This document shows positions 43,401 through 57,700 of a stretch of DNA of 64,000 nucleotides, piece by piece. The translations under genes were made by a program, and so were the position numbers. Under the pieces are notes generated by a model, which saw nothing but the letters and a program-made list of their open reading frames with translations, did no database searches and was not told where the DNA came from. Each line of letters starts with the position of its first letter. Position 1 is the first letter of the stretch. Location of the stretch: the NCBI RefSeq assembly GCF_038502225.1, contig NC_091325.1, positions 34,756,503 through 34,820,502 on the forward strand. The letters are read 5' to 3'. The DNA comes from Cherax quadricarinatus. Lineage: Eukaryota > Arthropoda > Malacostraca > Decapoda > Parastacidae.

Positions 43401-46400
43401 GTGACAGGCTTAACCTTCCACATTCTAGGTGTGACAGACTTAACCTTCCACATGCTAGGTGTAACAGGCTTAACCTTCAACATGCTAGGTGTGACAGACT
43501 TAACCTTCCACATGCTAGGTGTGACAGACTTAACCTTCCACATGCTAGGTGTGACAGACTTAACCTTCCACATGCTAGGTGTGACAGACTTAACCTTCCA
43601 CATGCTAGGTGTGACAGACTTAACCTTCCACATGCTAGGTGTGACAGACACTTAACCTTCCACATGCTAGGTGTGACAGGCTTAACCTTCCACATGCTAG
43701 GTGTGACAGGCTTAACCTTCCACATGCTAGGTGTGACAGACTTAACCTTCCACATGCTAGGTGTGACAGGCTTAACCTTCCACAGGCGAGGTGTGACAGT
43801 CTTAACCTTCAACATGATAGGTGTGACAGACTTAACCTTCCACATGCTAGGTGTGACAGACTTAACCTTCCACATGCTAGGTGTGACAGACTTAACCTTC
43901 CACATGCTAGGTGTGACAGGCTTACTTCACCTTCCACATGCCATGTGTGACAGACTTAACCTTCCACATGCTAGGTGTGACAGACTTAACCTTCCACATG
44001 CTAGGTGTGACAGACTTAACCTTCCACATGCTAGGTGTGACAGGCTTAACCTTCCACATGCCAGGTGTGACAGACTTAACCTTCCACATGCTAGGTGTGA
44101 CAGACTTAACCTTCCACATGCTAGGTGTGACAGACTTAACCTTCCACATGCTAGGTGTGACAGGCTTAACCTTCCACATGCTAGGTGTGACAGACTTAAC
44201 CTTCCACATGCTAGGTGTGACAGACTTAACCTTCCACATGCTAGGTGTGACAGGCTTAACCTTCCACACAGGTGTGACAGCTAGGTGTGACAGACTTAAC
44301 CTTCCACATGCTAGGTGTGACAGACCTTCCACATGCTAGGTGTGACAGACTTAACCTTCCACATGCTAGGTGTGTCAGGCTTAACCTTCCACATGCTAGG
44401 TGTGACAGGCTTAACCTTCGACATGCTAGGTGTGACAGGCTTAACCTTCCACATGCTAGGTGTGACAGACTTAACCTTCCACATGCTAGGTGTGACAGAC
44501 TTAACCTTCCACATGCTAGGTGTGACAGGCTTAACCTTCCACATGCTAGGTGTGACAGACTTAACCTTCCACATGCTAGGTGTGACAGGCTTAACCTTCC
44601 ACATGCTAGGTGTGACAGGCTTAACCTTCCACATGCTAGGTGTGACAGACTTAACCTTCCACATGCTAGGTGTGACAGACTTAACCTTCCACATGCTAGG
44701 TGTGACAGACTTAACCTTCCACATGCTAGGTGTGACAGGCTTAACCTTCCACATGCTAGGTGTGACAGGCTTAACCTTCCACATGCTAGGTGTGACAGAC
44801 TTAACCTTCCACATGCTAGGTGTGACAGACTTAACCTTCCACATGCTAGGTGTGACAGACTTAACCTTCCACATGCTAGGTGTGACAGACTTAACCTTCC
44901 ACATGCTAGGTGTGACAGGCTTAACCTTCCACATGCTAGGTGTGACAGACTTAACCTTCCACATGCTAGGTGTGACAGACTTAACCTTCCACATGCTAGG
45001 TGTGACAGACTTAACCTTCCACATGCTAGGTGTGACAGACTTAACCTTCCACATGCTAGGTGTGACAGGCTTAACCTTCCACATGCTAGGTGTGACAGAC
45101 TTAACCTTCCACATGCTAGGTGTGACAGGCTTAACCTTCCACATGCTAGGTGTGACAGGCTTAACCTTCCACATGCTAGGTGTGACAGGCTTAACCTTCC
45201 ACATGCTAGGTGTGACAGGCTTAACCTTCCACATGCTAGGTGTGACAGACTTAACCTTCCACATGCTAGGTGTGACAGACTTAACCTTCCACATGCTAGG
45301 TGTGACAGGCTTAACCTTCCACATGCTAGGTGTGACAGACTTAACCTTCCACATGCTAGGTGTGACAGGCTTAACCTTCCACATGCTAGGTGTGACAGGC
45401 TTAACCTTCCACATGCTAGGTGTGACAGGCTTAACCTTCCACATGCTAGGTGTGACAGGCTTAACCTTCCACATGCTAGGTGTGACAGGCTTAACCTTCC
45501 ACATGCTAGGTGTGACAGACTTAACCTTCCACATGCTAGGTGTGACAGACTTAACCTTCCACATGCTAGGTGTGACAGACTTAACCTTCCACATGCTAGG
45601 TGTGACAGACTTAGCCTTCCACATGCTAGGTGTGACAGACTTAACCTTCAACATGCTAGGTGTGACAGACTTAACCTTCCACATGCTAGGTGTGACAGAC
45701 TTAACCTTCCACATGCTAGGTGTGACAGACTTAACCTTCCACATGCTAGGTGTGACAGACTTAACCTTCCACATGCTAGGTGTGACAGACTTAACCTTCC
45801 ACATGCTAGGTGTGACAGGCTTAACCTTCCACATGCTAGGTGTGACAGACTTAACCTTCCACATGCTAGGTGTGACAGACTTAACCTTCCACATGCTAGG
45901 TGTGACAGGCTTAACCTTCCACATGCTAGGTGTGACAGACTTAACCTTCCACATGCTAGGTGTGACAGGCTTAACCTTAACATGCTAGGTGTGACAGACT
46001 TAACCTTCCACATGCTAGGTGTGACAGACTTAACCTTCCACATGCTAGGTGTGACAGACTTAACCTTCCACATGCTAGGTGTGACAGACTTAACCTTCCA
46101 CATGCTAGGTGTGACAGACTTAACCTTCCACATGCTAGGTGTGACAGGCTTAACCTTCCACATGCTAGGTGTGACAGACTTAACCTTCCACATGCTAGGT
46201 GTGACAGACTTAACCTTCCACATGCTAGGTGTGAAGAGGCTTAACCTTCCACATGCTAGGTGTGACAGGCTTAACCTACCACATGCTAGGTGTGACAGAC
46301 TTAACCTTCCACATGCTAGGTGTGACAGACTTAACCTTCCACATGCTAGGTGTGACAGACTTAACCTTCCACATGCTAGGTGTGACAGACTTAACCTTCC

Positions 46401-49400
46401 ACATGCTAGGTGTGACAGGCTTAACCTTCCACATGCTAGGTGTGACAGACTTAACCTTCCACATGCTAGGTGTGACAGACTTAACCTTCCACATGCTAGG
46501 TGTGACAGGCTTAACCTTCCACATGCTAGGTGTGACAGGCTTAACCTTCCACATGCTAGGTGTGACAGACTTAACCTTCACATGCTAGGTGTGCTTAACC
46601 TAGGTGTGACAGACTTAACCTTCCACATGCTAGGTGTGACAGACTTAACCTTCCACATGCTAGGTGTGACAGACTTAACCTTCCACATGCTAGGTGTGAC
46701 AGACTTAACCTTCCACATGCTAGGTGTGACAGACTTAACCTTCCACATGCTAGGTGTGACAGGCTTAACCTTCCACATGCCAGGTGTGACAGACTTAACC
46801 TTCCACATGCCAGGTGTGACAGACTTAACCTTCCACATGCTAGGTGTGACATACTTAACCTTCCACATGCTAGGTGTGACAGGCTTAACCTTCCACATGC
46901 CAGGTGTGACAGACTTAACCTTCCACATGCTAGGTGTGACAGACTTAATCTTCCATATGCTAGGTGTGACAGGCTTAACCTTCCACATGCTAGGTGTGAC
47001 AGGCTTAACCTTCCACATGCTATGTGTGACAGGCTTAACCTTCCACACGCCAGGTGTGACAGACTTAACCTTCTACATGCTAGGTGTGACAGACTTAACC
47101 TTCCACATGCTAGGTGTGACAGACTTAACCTTCCTCATGCTAGGTGTGACAGACTTAACCTTCCACATGCTAGGTGTGACAGACTTAACCTTCCACATGC
47201 TAAGTGTGACAGGCTTAACCTTCCACATGCTAGGTGTGACAGACGTAACCTTCCACATGCTAGGTGTGACAGACTTAACCTTCCACATGCTAGGTGTGAC
47301 AGGCTTAACCTTCCACATGCTAGGTGTGACAGGCTTAACCTTCCACATGCTAGATGTGACAGACTTAACCTTCCATATGCTAGGTGTGACAGGCTTAACC
47401 TTCCACATGCTAGGTGTGAGAGGCTTAACCTTCCACATGCTAGGTGTGACAGACTTAACCTACCACATGCTAGGTGTGACAGGCTTAACCTTCCACATGC
47501 TAGGTGTGACAGACTTAACCTTCCACATGCTAGGTGTGACAGACTTAACCTTCCACATGCTAGGTGTGACAGGCTTAACCTTCCACATGCTAGGTGTGAC
47601 AGACGTAACCTTCCACATGCTAGGTGTGACAGACTTAACCTTCCACATGCTAGGTGTGACAGGCTTAACCTTCAACATGCTAGGTGTGAATGGCTTAACC
47701 TTCCACATGCTAGGTGTGCAAGCTTAACCTTCCACATGCTAGGTGTGACAGACTTAACCTTCCACATGCTAGGTGTGACAGACTTAACCTTCCACATGCT
47801 AGGTGTGACAGACTTAACCTTCCACATGCTAGGTGTGACAGACTTAACCTTCCACATGCTAGGTGTGACAGACTTAACCTTCCACATGCTAGGTATGACA
47901 GAGCTTAACATTCCACATGCTAGGTGTGACAGACTTAACCTTCCTCATGCTAGGTGTGACAGACTTAACCTTCCACATGCTAGGTGTGACAGGCTTAACC
48001 TTCCACATGCTAGGTGTGACAGACTTAACCTTCCACATGCTAGGTGTGACAGACTTAACCTTCCACATGCTAGGTGTGACAGACTTAACCTTCCACATGC
48101 TAGGTGTGACAGACTTAACCTTCCACATGCTAGGTGTGACAGACTTAACCTTCCACATGCTAGGTGTGACAGGCTTAACCTTCCACATGCTAGGTGTGAC
48201 AGACTTAACCTTCCACATGCTAGGTGTGACAGACTTAACCTTCCACATGCTAGGTGTGACAGGCTTAACCTTCCACATGCTAGGTGTGACAGGCTTAACC
48301 TTCCACATGCTAGGTGTGACAGACTTAACCTACCACATGCTAGGTGTGACAGGCTTAACCTAGGTGTGACAGACTTAACCTTCCACATGCTAGGTGTGAC
48401 AGACTTAACCTTCCACATGCTAGGTGTGACAGACTTAACCTTCCACATGCTATGTGTGACAGACTTAACCTTCCACATGCTAGGTGTGACAGGCTTAACC
48501 TTCCACATGCCAGGTGTGACAGACTTAACCTTCCACATGCCAGGTGTGACAGACTTAACCTTCCACATGCTAGGTGTGACATACTTAACCTTCCACATGC
48601 TAGGTGTGACAGGCTTAACCTTCCACATGCCAGGTGTGACAGACTTAACCTTCCACATGCTAGGTGTGACAGACTTAAGCTTCCACATGCTAGGTGTGAC
48701 AGGCTTAACCTTCCACATGCTAGGTGTGACAGGCTTAACCTTCCACATGCTATGTGTGACAGGCTTAACCTTCCACATGCCAGGTGTGACAGACTTAACC
48801 TTCCACATGCTAGGTGTGACAGGCTTAACCTTCCACATGCTAGGTGTGACAGACTTAACCTTACACTTGCTAGGTGTGACAGACTTAACCTTCCTCATGC
48901 TAGGTGTGACAGACTTAACCTTCCACATGCTAGGTGTGACAGACTTAACCTTCCACATGCTAGGTGTGACAGGCTTAACCTTCCACAAGCCACGTGTCAC
49001 AGACTTAACCTTCCACATGCTAGGTGTGACAGGCTTAACCTTCCACATGCTAGGTGTGACAGGCTTAACCTTCCACATGCTAGGTGTGACAGACTTAACC
49101 TTCCACATGCTAGGTGTGACAGACTTAACCTTCCACATGCTAGGTGTGACAGGCTTAACCTTCCACATGCTAGGTGTGACAGACTTAACCTTCCACATGC
49201 TAGGTGTGACAGGCTTAACCTTCCACATGCTAGGTGTGACAGACTTAACCTTCCACATGCTAGGTGTGACAGACTTAACCTTCCACATGCTAGGTGTGAC
49301 AGACTTAACCTTCCACATGCTAGGTGTGACAGACTTAACCTTCCACATGCTAGGTGTGACAGGCTTAACCTTCCACATGCTAGGTGTGACAGGCTTAACC

Positions 49401-52400
49401 TTCCACATGCTAGGTGTGACAGACTTAACCTTCCACATGCTAGGTGTGACAGACTTAACCTTCCACATGCTAGGTGTGACAGACTTAACCTTCCACATGC
49501 TAGGTGTGACAGACTTAACCTTCCACATGCTAGGTGTGACAGACTTAACCTTCCACATGCTAGGTGTGACAGACTTAACCTTCCACATGCTAGGTGTGAC
49601 AGACTTAACCTTCCACATGCTAGGTGTGACAGACTTAACCTTCCACATGCTAGGTGTGACAGGCTTAACCTTCCACATGCTAGGTGTGACAGACTTAACC
49701 TTCCACATGCTAGGTGTGACAGACTTAACCTTCCACATGCTAGGTGTGACAGACTTAACCTTCCACATGCTAGGTGTGACAGACTTAACCTTCCACATGC
49801 TAGGTGTGACAGGCTTAACCTTCCACATGCTAGGTGTGACAGACTTAACCTTCCACATGCTAGGTGTGACAGACTTAACCTTCCACATGCTAGGTGTGAC
49901 AGACTTAACCTTCCACATGCTAGGTGTGACAGACTTAACCTTCCACATGCTAGGTGTGACAGGCTTAACCTTCCACATGCTAGGTGTGACAGACTTAACC
50001 TTCCACATGCTAGGTGTGACAGACTTAACCTTCCACATGCTAGGTGTGACAGGCTTAACCTTCCACATGCTAGGTGTGACAGGCTTAACCTTCCACATGC
50101 TAGGTGTGACAGACTTAACCTTCCACATGCTAGGTGTGACAGACTTAACCTTCCACATGCTAGGTGTGACAGGCTTAACCTTCCACATGCTAGGTGTGAC
50201 AGACTTAACCTTCCACATGCTAGGTGTGACAGACTTAACCTTCCACATGCTAGGTGTGACAGACTTAACCTTCCACATGCTAGGTGTGACAGTCTTAACC
50301 TTCCACATGCCAGGTGTGACAGACTTAACCTTCCACATGCTAGGTGTGACAGACTTAACCTTCCACATGCTAGGTGTGACAGACTTAACCTTCCACATGC
50401 TAGGTGTGACAGGCTTAACCTTCCACATGCCAGGTGTGACAGACTTAACCTTCCACATGCTAGGTGTGACAGACTTAACCTTCCACATGCTAGGTGTGAC
50501 AGACTTAACCTTCCACATGCTAGGTGTGACAGACTTAACCTACCACATGCTAGGTGTGAATGACTTAACCTTCCACATGCAATCTGTGACAGGCTTAACC
50601 TTCCACATGCTATGTGTGACAGACTTAACCTTCCACATGCTAGGTGTGACAGACTTAACCTTCCACATGCTAGGTGTGACAGGCTTAACCTTCCACATGC
50701 TAGGTGTGACAGACTTAACCTTCCACATGCTAGGTGTAACAGGCTTAACCTTCAACATGCTAGGTGTGACAGACTTAACCTTCCACATGCAAGGTGTGAC
50801 AGACTTAACCTTCCACATGCTAGGTGTGACAGACTTAACCTTCCACATGCTAGGTGTGACAGACCTAACCTTCCACATGCTAGGTGTGACAGACTTAACC
50901 TTCCACATGCTAGGTGTGACAGACTTAACCTTCCACATGCTAGGTGTGACAGACTTAACCTTCCACATGCTAGGTGTGACAGACTTAACCTTCCACATGC
51001 TAGGTGTGACAGACCTAACCTTCCACATGCTAGGTGTGACAGACTTAACCTTCCTCATGCTAGGTGTGACAGACTTAACCTTCCACATGCTAGGTGTGAC
51101 AGACTTAACCTTCCACATGCTAGGTGTGACAGGCTTAACCTTCCACATGCTAGGTGTGACAGACTTAACCTTCCACATGCTAGGTGTGACAGACTTATCC
51201 TTCCACATGCTAGGTGTGACAGGCTTAACCTTCCACATGCTAGGTGTGACAGGCTTAACCTTCCACATGCTAGGTGTGACAGACTTAACCTTCCACATGC
51301 TAGGTGTGACAGACTTAACCTTCCACATGCTAGGTGTGACAGACTTAACCTTCCACATGCTAGGTGTGACAGACTTAACCTTCCACATGCTAGGTGTGAC
51401 AGGCTTAACCTTCCACATGCTAGGTGTGACAGACTTAACCTTCCACATGCTAGGTGTGACAGACTTAACCTTCCACATGCTAGGTGTGACAGGCTTAACC
51501 TTCCACATGCTAGGTGTGACAGGCTTAACCTTCCACATGCTAGGTGTGACAGACTTAACCTACCACATGCTAGGTGTGACAGGCTTAACCTAGGTGTGAC
51601 AGACTTAACCTTCCACATGCTAGGTGTGACAGACTTAACCTTCCACATGCTAGGTGTGACAGACTTAACCTTCCACATGCTATGTGTGACAGACTTAACC
51701 TTCCACATGCTAGGTGTGACAGGCTTAACCTTCCACATGCTAGTGTGACAGACTTAACCTTCCACATGCTAGGTGTGACAGACTTAACCTTCCACATGCT
51801 AGGTGTGACAGACTTAACCTTCCACATGCTAGGTGTGACAGACTTAACCTTCCACATGCTAGGTGTGACAGACTTAACCTTCCACATGCTAGGTGTGACA
51901 GACTTAACCTTCCACATGCTAGGTGTGACAGACTTAACCTTCCACATGCTAGGTGTGACAGACTTAACCTTCCACATGCTAGGTGTGACAGACTTAACCT
52001 TCCACATGCTAGGTGTGACAGGCTTAACATTCCACATGCTAGGTGTGACAGACTTTACCTTCCACATGCTAGGTGTGACAGACTTAACCTTCCACATGCT
52101 AGGTGTAAGAGGCTTAACCTTCCACATGCTAGGTGTGACAGGCTTAACCTTCCACATGCTTGGTGTGACAGACTTAACCTTCCACATGCTAGGTGTGACA
52201 GACTTAACCTTCCACATGCTAGGTGTGACAGACTTAACCTTCCACATGCTAGGTGTGACAGACTTAACCTTCCACATGCTAGGTGTGACAGACTTAACCT
52301 TCCACATGCTAGGTGTGACAGACTTAACCTTCCACATGCTAGGTGTGACAGGCTTAACCTTCCACATGCTAGGTGTGACAGACTTAACCTTCCACATGCT

Positions 52401-53699
52401 AGGTGTGACAGACTTAACCTTCCACATGCTAGGTGTGACAGGCTTAACCTTCCACATGCTAGGTGTGACAGGCTTAACCTTCCACATGCTAGGTGTGACA
52501 GACTTAACCTACCACATGCTAGGTGTGACAGGCTTAACCTAGGTGTGACAGACTTAACCTTCCACATGCTAGGTGTGACAGACTTAACCTTCCACATGCT
52601 AGGTGTGACAGACTTAACCTTCCACATGCTATGTGTGACAGACTTAACCTTCCACATGCTAGGTGTGACAGGCTTAACCTTCCACATGCCAGGTGTGACA
52701 GACTTAACCTTCCACATGCCAGGTGTGACAGACTTAACCTTCCACATGCTAGGTGTGACATACTTAACCTTCCACATGCTAGGTGTGACAGGCTTAACCT
52801 TCCACATGCCAGGTGTGACAGACTTAACCTTCCACATGCTAGGTGTGACAGGCTTAACCTTCCACATGCTAGGTGTGACAGACTTAACCTTCCACATGCT
52901 AGGTGTGACAGACTTATCCTTCCACATGCTAGGTGTGACAGGCTTAACCTTCCACATGCTAGGTGTGACAGGCTTAACCTTCCACATGCTAGGTGTGACA
53001 GACTTAACCTTCCACATGCTAGGTGAGACAGACTTAACCTTCCACATGCTAGGTGTGACAGACTTAACCTTCCACATGCTAGGTGTGACAGACTTAACCT
53101 TCCACATGCCAGGTGTGACAGACTTAACCTTCCACATGCTAGGTGTGACAGACTTAACCTTCCACATGCTAGGTGTGACAGACTTAACCTTCCACATGCT
53201 AGGTGTGACAGACTTAACCTTCCACATGCTAGGTGTGACAGACTTAACCTTCCACATGCTAGGTGTGACAGGCTTAACCTTCCACATGCTAGGTGTGACA
53301 GACTTAACCTTCCACATGCTAGGTGTGACAGGCTTAACCTTCCACATGCTAGGTGTGACAGGCTTAACCTTCCACATGCTAGGTGTGACAGGCTTAACCT
53401 TCCACATGCTAGGTGTGACAGGCTTAACCTTCCACATGCTAGGTGTGACAGACTTAACCTTCCACATGCTAGGTGTGACAGGCTTCACCTTCCACATGCT
53501 AGGTATGACAGGCTTAACCTTCGACATGCTAGGTGTGACAGGCTTAACCTTCCACATGCTAGGTGTGACAGACTTAACCTTCCACATGCTAGGTGTGACA
53601 GACTTAACCTTCCACATGCTAGGTGTGACAGGCTTAACCTTCCACATGCTAGGTGTGACAGGCTTAACCTTCAACATGCTAGGTGTGAATGGCTTAACC

Positions 53700-54780
53700 T
53701 TCCACATGCTAGGTGTGACAAGCTTAACCTTCCACATGCTAGGTGTGACAGACTTAACCTTCCACATGCTAGGTGTGACAGACTTAACCTTCCACATGCT
53801 AGGTGTGACAGACTTAACCTTCCACATGCTAGGTGTGACAGACTTAACCTTCCACATGCTAGGTGTGACAGACTTAACCTTCCACATGCTAGGTGTGACA
53901 GGCTTAACCTTCCACATGCTAGGTGTGACAGACGTAACCTTCCACATGCTAGGTGTGACAGACTTAACCTTCCACATGCTAGGTGTGACAGGCTTAACCT
54001 TCCACATGCTAGGTGTGACAGGCTTAACCTTCAACATGCTAGGTGTGAATGGCTTAACCTTCCACATGCTAGGTGTGCAAGCTTAACCTTCCACATGCTA
54101 GGTGTGACAGACTTAACCTTCCACATGCTAGGTGTGACAGACTTAACCTTCCACATGCTAGGTGTGACAGACTTAACCTTCCACATGCTAGGTGTGACAG
54201 ACTTAACCTTCCACATGCTAGGTGTGACAGGCTTAACCTTCCACATGCTAGGTGTGACAGACTTAATCTTCCACATGCTAGGTGTGACAGGCTTAACCTT
54301 CCACATGCTAGGTGTGACAGGCTTAACCTTCCACATGCTAGGTGTGACAGGCTTAACCTTCCACATGCTAGGTGTGACAGGCTTAACCTTCCACATGCTA
54401 GGTGTGACAGACTTAACCTTCCACATGCTAGGTGTGACAGACTTAACCTTCCACATGCTAGGTGTGACAGACTTAACCTTCCACATGCTAGGTGTGACAG
54501 ACTTAACCTTCCACATGCTAGGTGTGACAGACTTAACCTTCCACATGCTAGGTGTGACAGACTTAACCTTCCGCATGCTAGGTGTGACAGGCTTAACCTT
54601 CCACATGCTAGGTGTGACAGACGTAACCTTCCACATGCTAGGTGTGACAGACTTAACCTTCCACATGCTAGGTGTGACAGGCTTAACCTTCCACATGCTA
54701 GGTGTGACAGGCTTAACCTTCAACATGCTAGGTGTGAATGGCTTAACCTTCCACATGCTAGGTGTGCAAGCTTAACCTTC
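53700..54780. repeat. Higher-order repeat, period 689 bp
   Basis: The distinctive 29-bp unit GTGTGCAAGCTT recurs at 54077 and 54766 with the same preceding unit order (GTGAATGG, TTCAACATG, CAGACGTAACC). The same junction also occurs once at about 47717. Confidence 0.85.
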
Positions 54781-57700
54781 CACATGCTAGGTGTGACAGA
54801 CTTAACCTTCCACATGCTAGGTGTGACAGACTTAACCTTCCACATGCTAGGTGTGACAGACTTAACCTTCCACATGCTAGGTGTGACAGACTTAACCTTC
54901 CACATGCTAGGTGTGACAGGCTTAACCTTCCACATGCTAGGTGTGACAGACTTAATCTTCCACATGCTAGGTGTGACAGGCTTAACCTTCCACATGCTAG
55001 GTGTGACAGGCTTAACCTTCCACATGATAGGTGTGACAGGCTTAACCTTCCACATGCTAGGTGTGACAGGCTTAACCTTCCACATGCTATGTGTGACAGA
55101 CTTAACCTTCCACATGCTAGGTGTGACAGACTTAACCTTCCACATGCTAGGTGTGACAGACTTAACCTTCCACATGCTAGGTGTGACAGGCTTAACATTC
55201 CACATGCTAGGTGTGACAGGCTTAACCTTCGACATGCTAGGTGTGACAGGCTTAACCTTCCACATGCTAGGAGTGACAGACTTAACCTTCCACATGCTAG
55301 GTGTGACAGACTTAACCTTCCACATGCTAGGTGTGACAGGCTTAACCTTCCACATGCTAGGTGTGACAGGCTTAACCTTCAACATGCTAGGTGTGAATGG
55401 CTTAACCTTCCACATGCTAGGTGTGACAGGCTTAACCTTCCACATGCTAGGTGTGACAGACTTAACCTTCCACATGCTAGGTCTAACAGACTTAACCTTC
55501 CACATGCTAGGTGTGACAGGCTTAGCCTTCCACATGCTAGGTGTGACAGACTTAGCCTTCCACATGCTAGGTGTAACAGGCTTAACCTTCAACATGCTAG
55601 GTGTCACAGACTTAACCTTCCACATGCTAGGTGTGACAGACTTAACCTTCCACATGCTAGGTGTGACAGACTTAACCTTCCACATGCTAGGTGTGACAGA
55701 CTTAACCTTCCACATGCTAGGTGTGACAGACATAACGTTCCACATCCTAGGTGTGACAGACTTAACCTTCCACATGCTAGGTGTGACAGACTTAACCTTC
55801 CACATGCTAGGTGTGACAGGCTTAACCTTCCACATGCTAGGTGTGACAGACTTAACCTTCCACATGCTAGGTGTGACAGACGTAACCTTCCACATGCTAG
55901 GTGTAACAGGCTTAACCTTCCACATGCTAGGTGTGACAGGCTTAACCTTCCACATGCTAGGTGTGACAGACTTAACCTTCCACATGCTAGGTGTGACAGA
56001 CTTAACCTTCCACATGCTAGGTGTGGCAGACTTAACCTTCCACATGCTAGGTGTGACAGACTTAACCTTCCACATGCTAGGTGTGACAGACTTAACCTTC
56101 CACATGCTAGGTGTAACAGGCTTAACCTTCCACATGCTAGGTGTGACAGGCTTAACCTTCCACATGCTAGGTGTGACAGACTTAACCTTCCACATGCTAG
56201 GTGTGACAGACTTAACCTTCCACATGCTAGGTGTGACAGACTTAACCTTCCACATGCTAGGTGTGACAGACTTAACCTTCCACATGCTAGGTGTGACAGG
56301 CTTAACCTTCCACATGCTAGGTGTGACAGACTTATCCTTCCACATGCTAGGTGTGACATACTTAACCTTCCACATGCTAGGTGTGACAGGGTTAACCTTC
56401 CACATGCTAGGTGTGACAGGCTTAACCTTCCACATGCTAGGTGTGACAGACTTAACCTACCACATGCTAGGTGTGACAGGCTTAACCTTCCACATGCTAG
56501 GTGTGACAGACTTAACCTTCCACATGCTAGGTGTGACAGACTTAACCTTCCACATGCTAGGTGTGACAGACTTAACCTTCCACATGCTAGGTGTGACAGA
56601 CTTAACCTTCCACATGCTAGGTGTGACAGGCTTAACTTTCCACATGTCAGGTGTGACAGACTTAACCTTCCACATGCCAGGTGTGACAGACTTAACCTTC
56701 CACATGCTAGGTGTGACAGACTTAACCTTCCACATGCTAGGTGTGACAGGCTTAACCTTCCACATGCCAGGTGTGACAGACTTAACCTTCCACATGCTAG
56801 GTGTGACAGACTTAACCTTCCACATGCTAGGTGTGACAGGCTTAACTTTCCACATGTCAGGTGTGACAGACTTAACCTTCCACATGCTAGGTGTGACAGG
56901 CTTAACCTTCCACATGCTATGTGTGACAGGCTTAACCTTCCACATGCCAGGTGTGACAGACTTAACCTTCCACATGCTAGGTGTGACAGACTTAACCTTC
57001 CACATGCTAGGTGTGACAGACTTAACCTTCCACATGCTAGGTGTGACAGACTTACCCTTCCACATGCTAGGTGTTACAGTATTAACCTTCCACATTGTAG
57101 GTGTGACAGACTTAACCTTCCACATGCTAGGTGTGACAGACTTAACCTTCCACATGCTAGGTGTGACAGACTTAACCTTCCACATGCTAGGTGTGACAGG
57201 CTTAACCTTCCACATGCTAGGTGTGACAGACTTAACCTTCCACATGCTAGGTGTGACAGGCTTAACCTTCCACATGCTAGGTGTGACAGACTTAACCTTC
57301 CACATGCTAGGTGTGACAGACTTAACCTTCCACATGCTAGGTGTGACAGGCTTAACCTTCCACATGCCAGGTGTGACAGACTTAACCTTCCACATGCTAG
57401 GTGTGTTAGACTTAGCCTTCCACATGCTAGGTGTGACAGACTTAACCTTCCACATGCTAGGTGTGACAGGCTTAACCTTCCACATGCTAGGTGTGACAGG
57501 CTTAACCTTCCACATGCTAGGTGTGACAGACTTAACCTTCCACATGCTAGGTGTGACAGGCTTAACCTTCCACATGCTAGGTGTGACAGACTTAACCTTC
57601 CACATGCTAGGTGTGACAGACTTAACCTTCCACATGCCAGGTGTGACAGACTTAACCTTCCACATGCTAGGTGTGACAGACTTAACCTTCCACATGCCAG

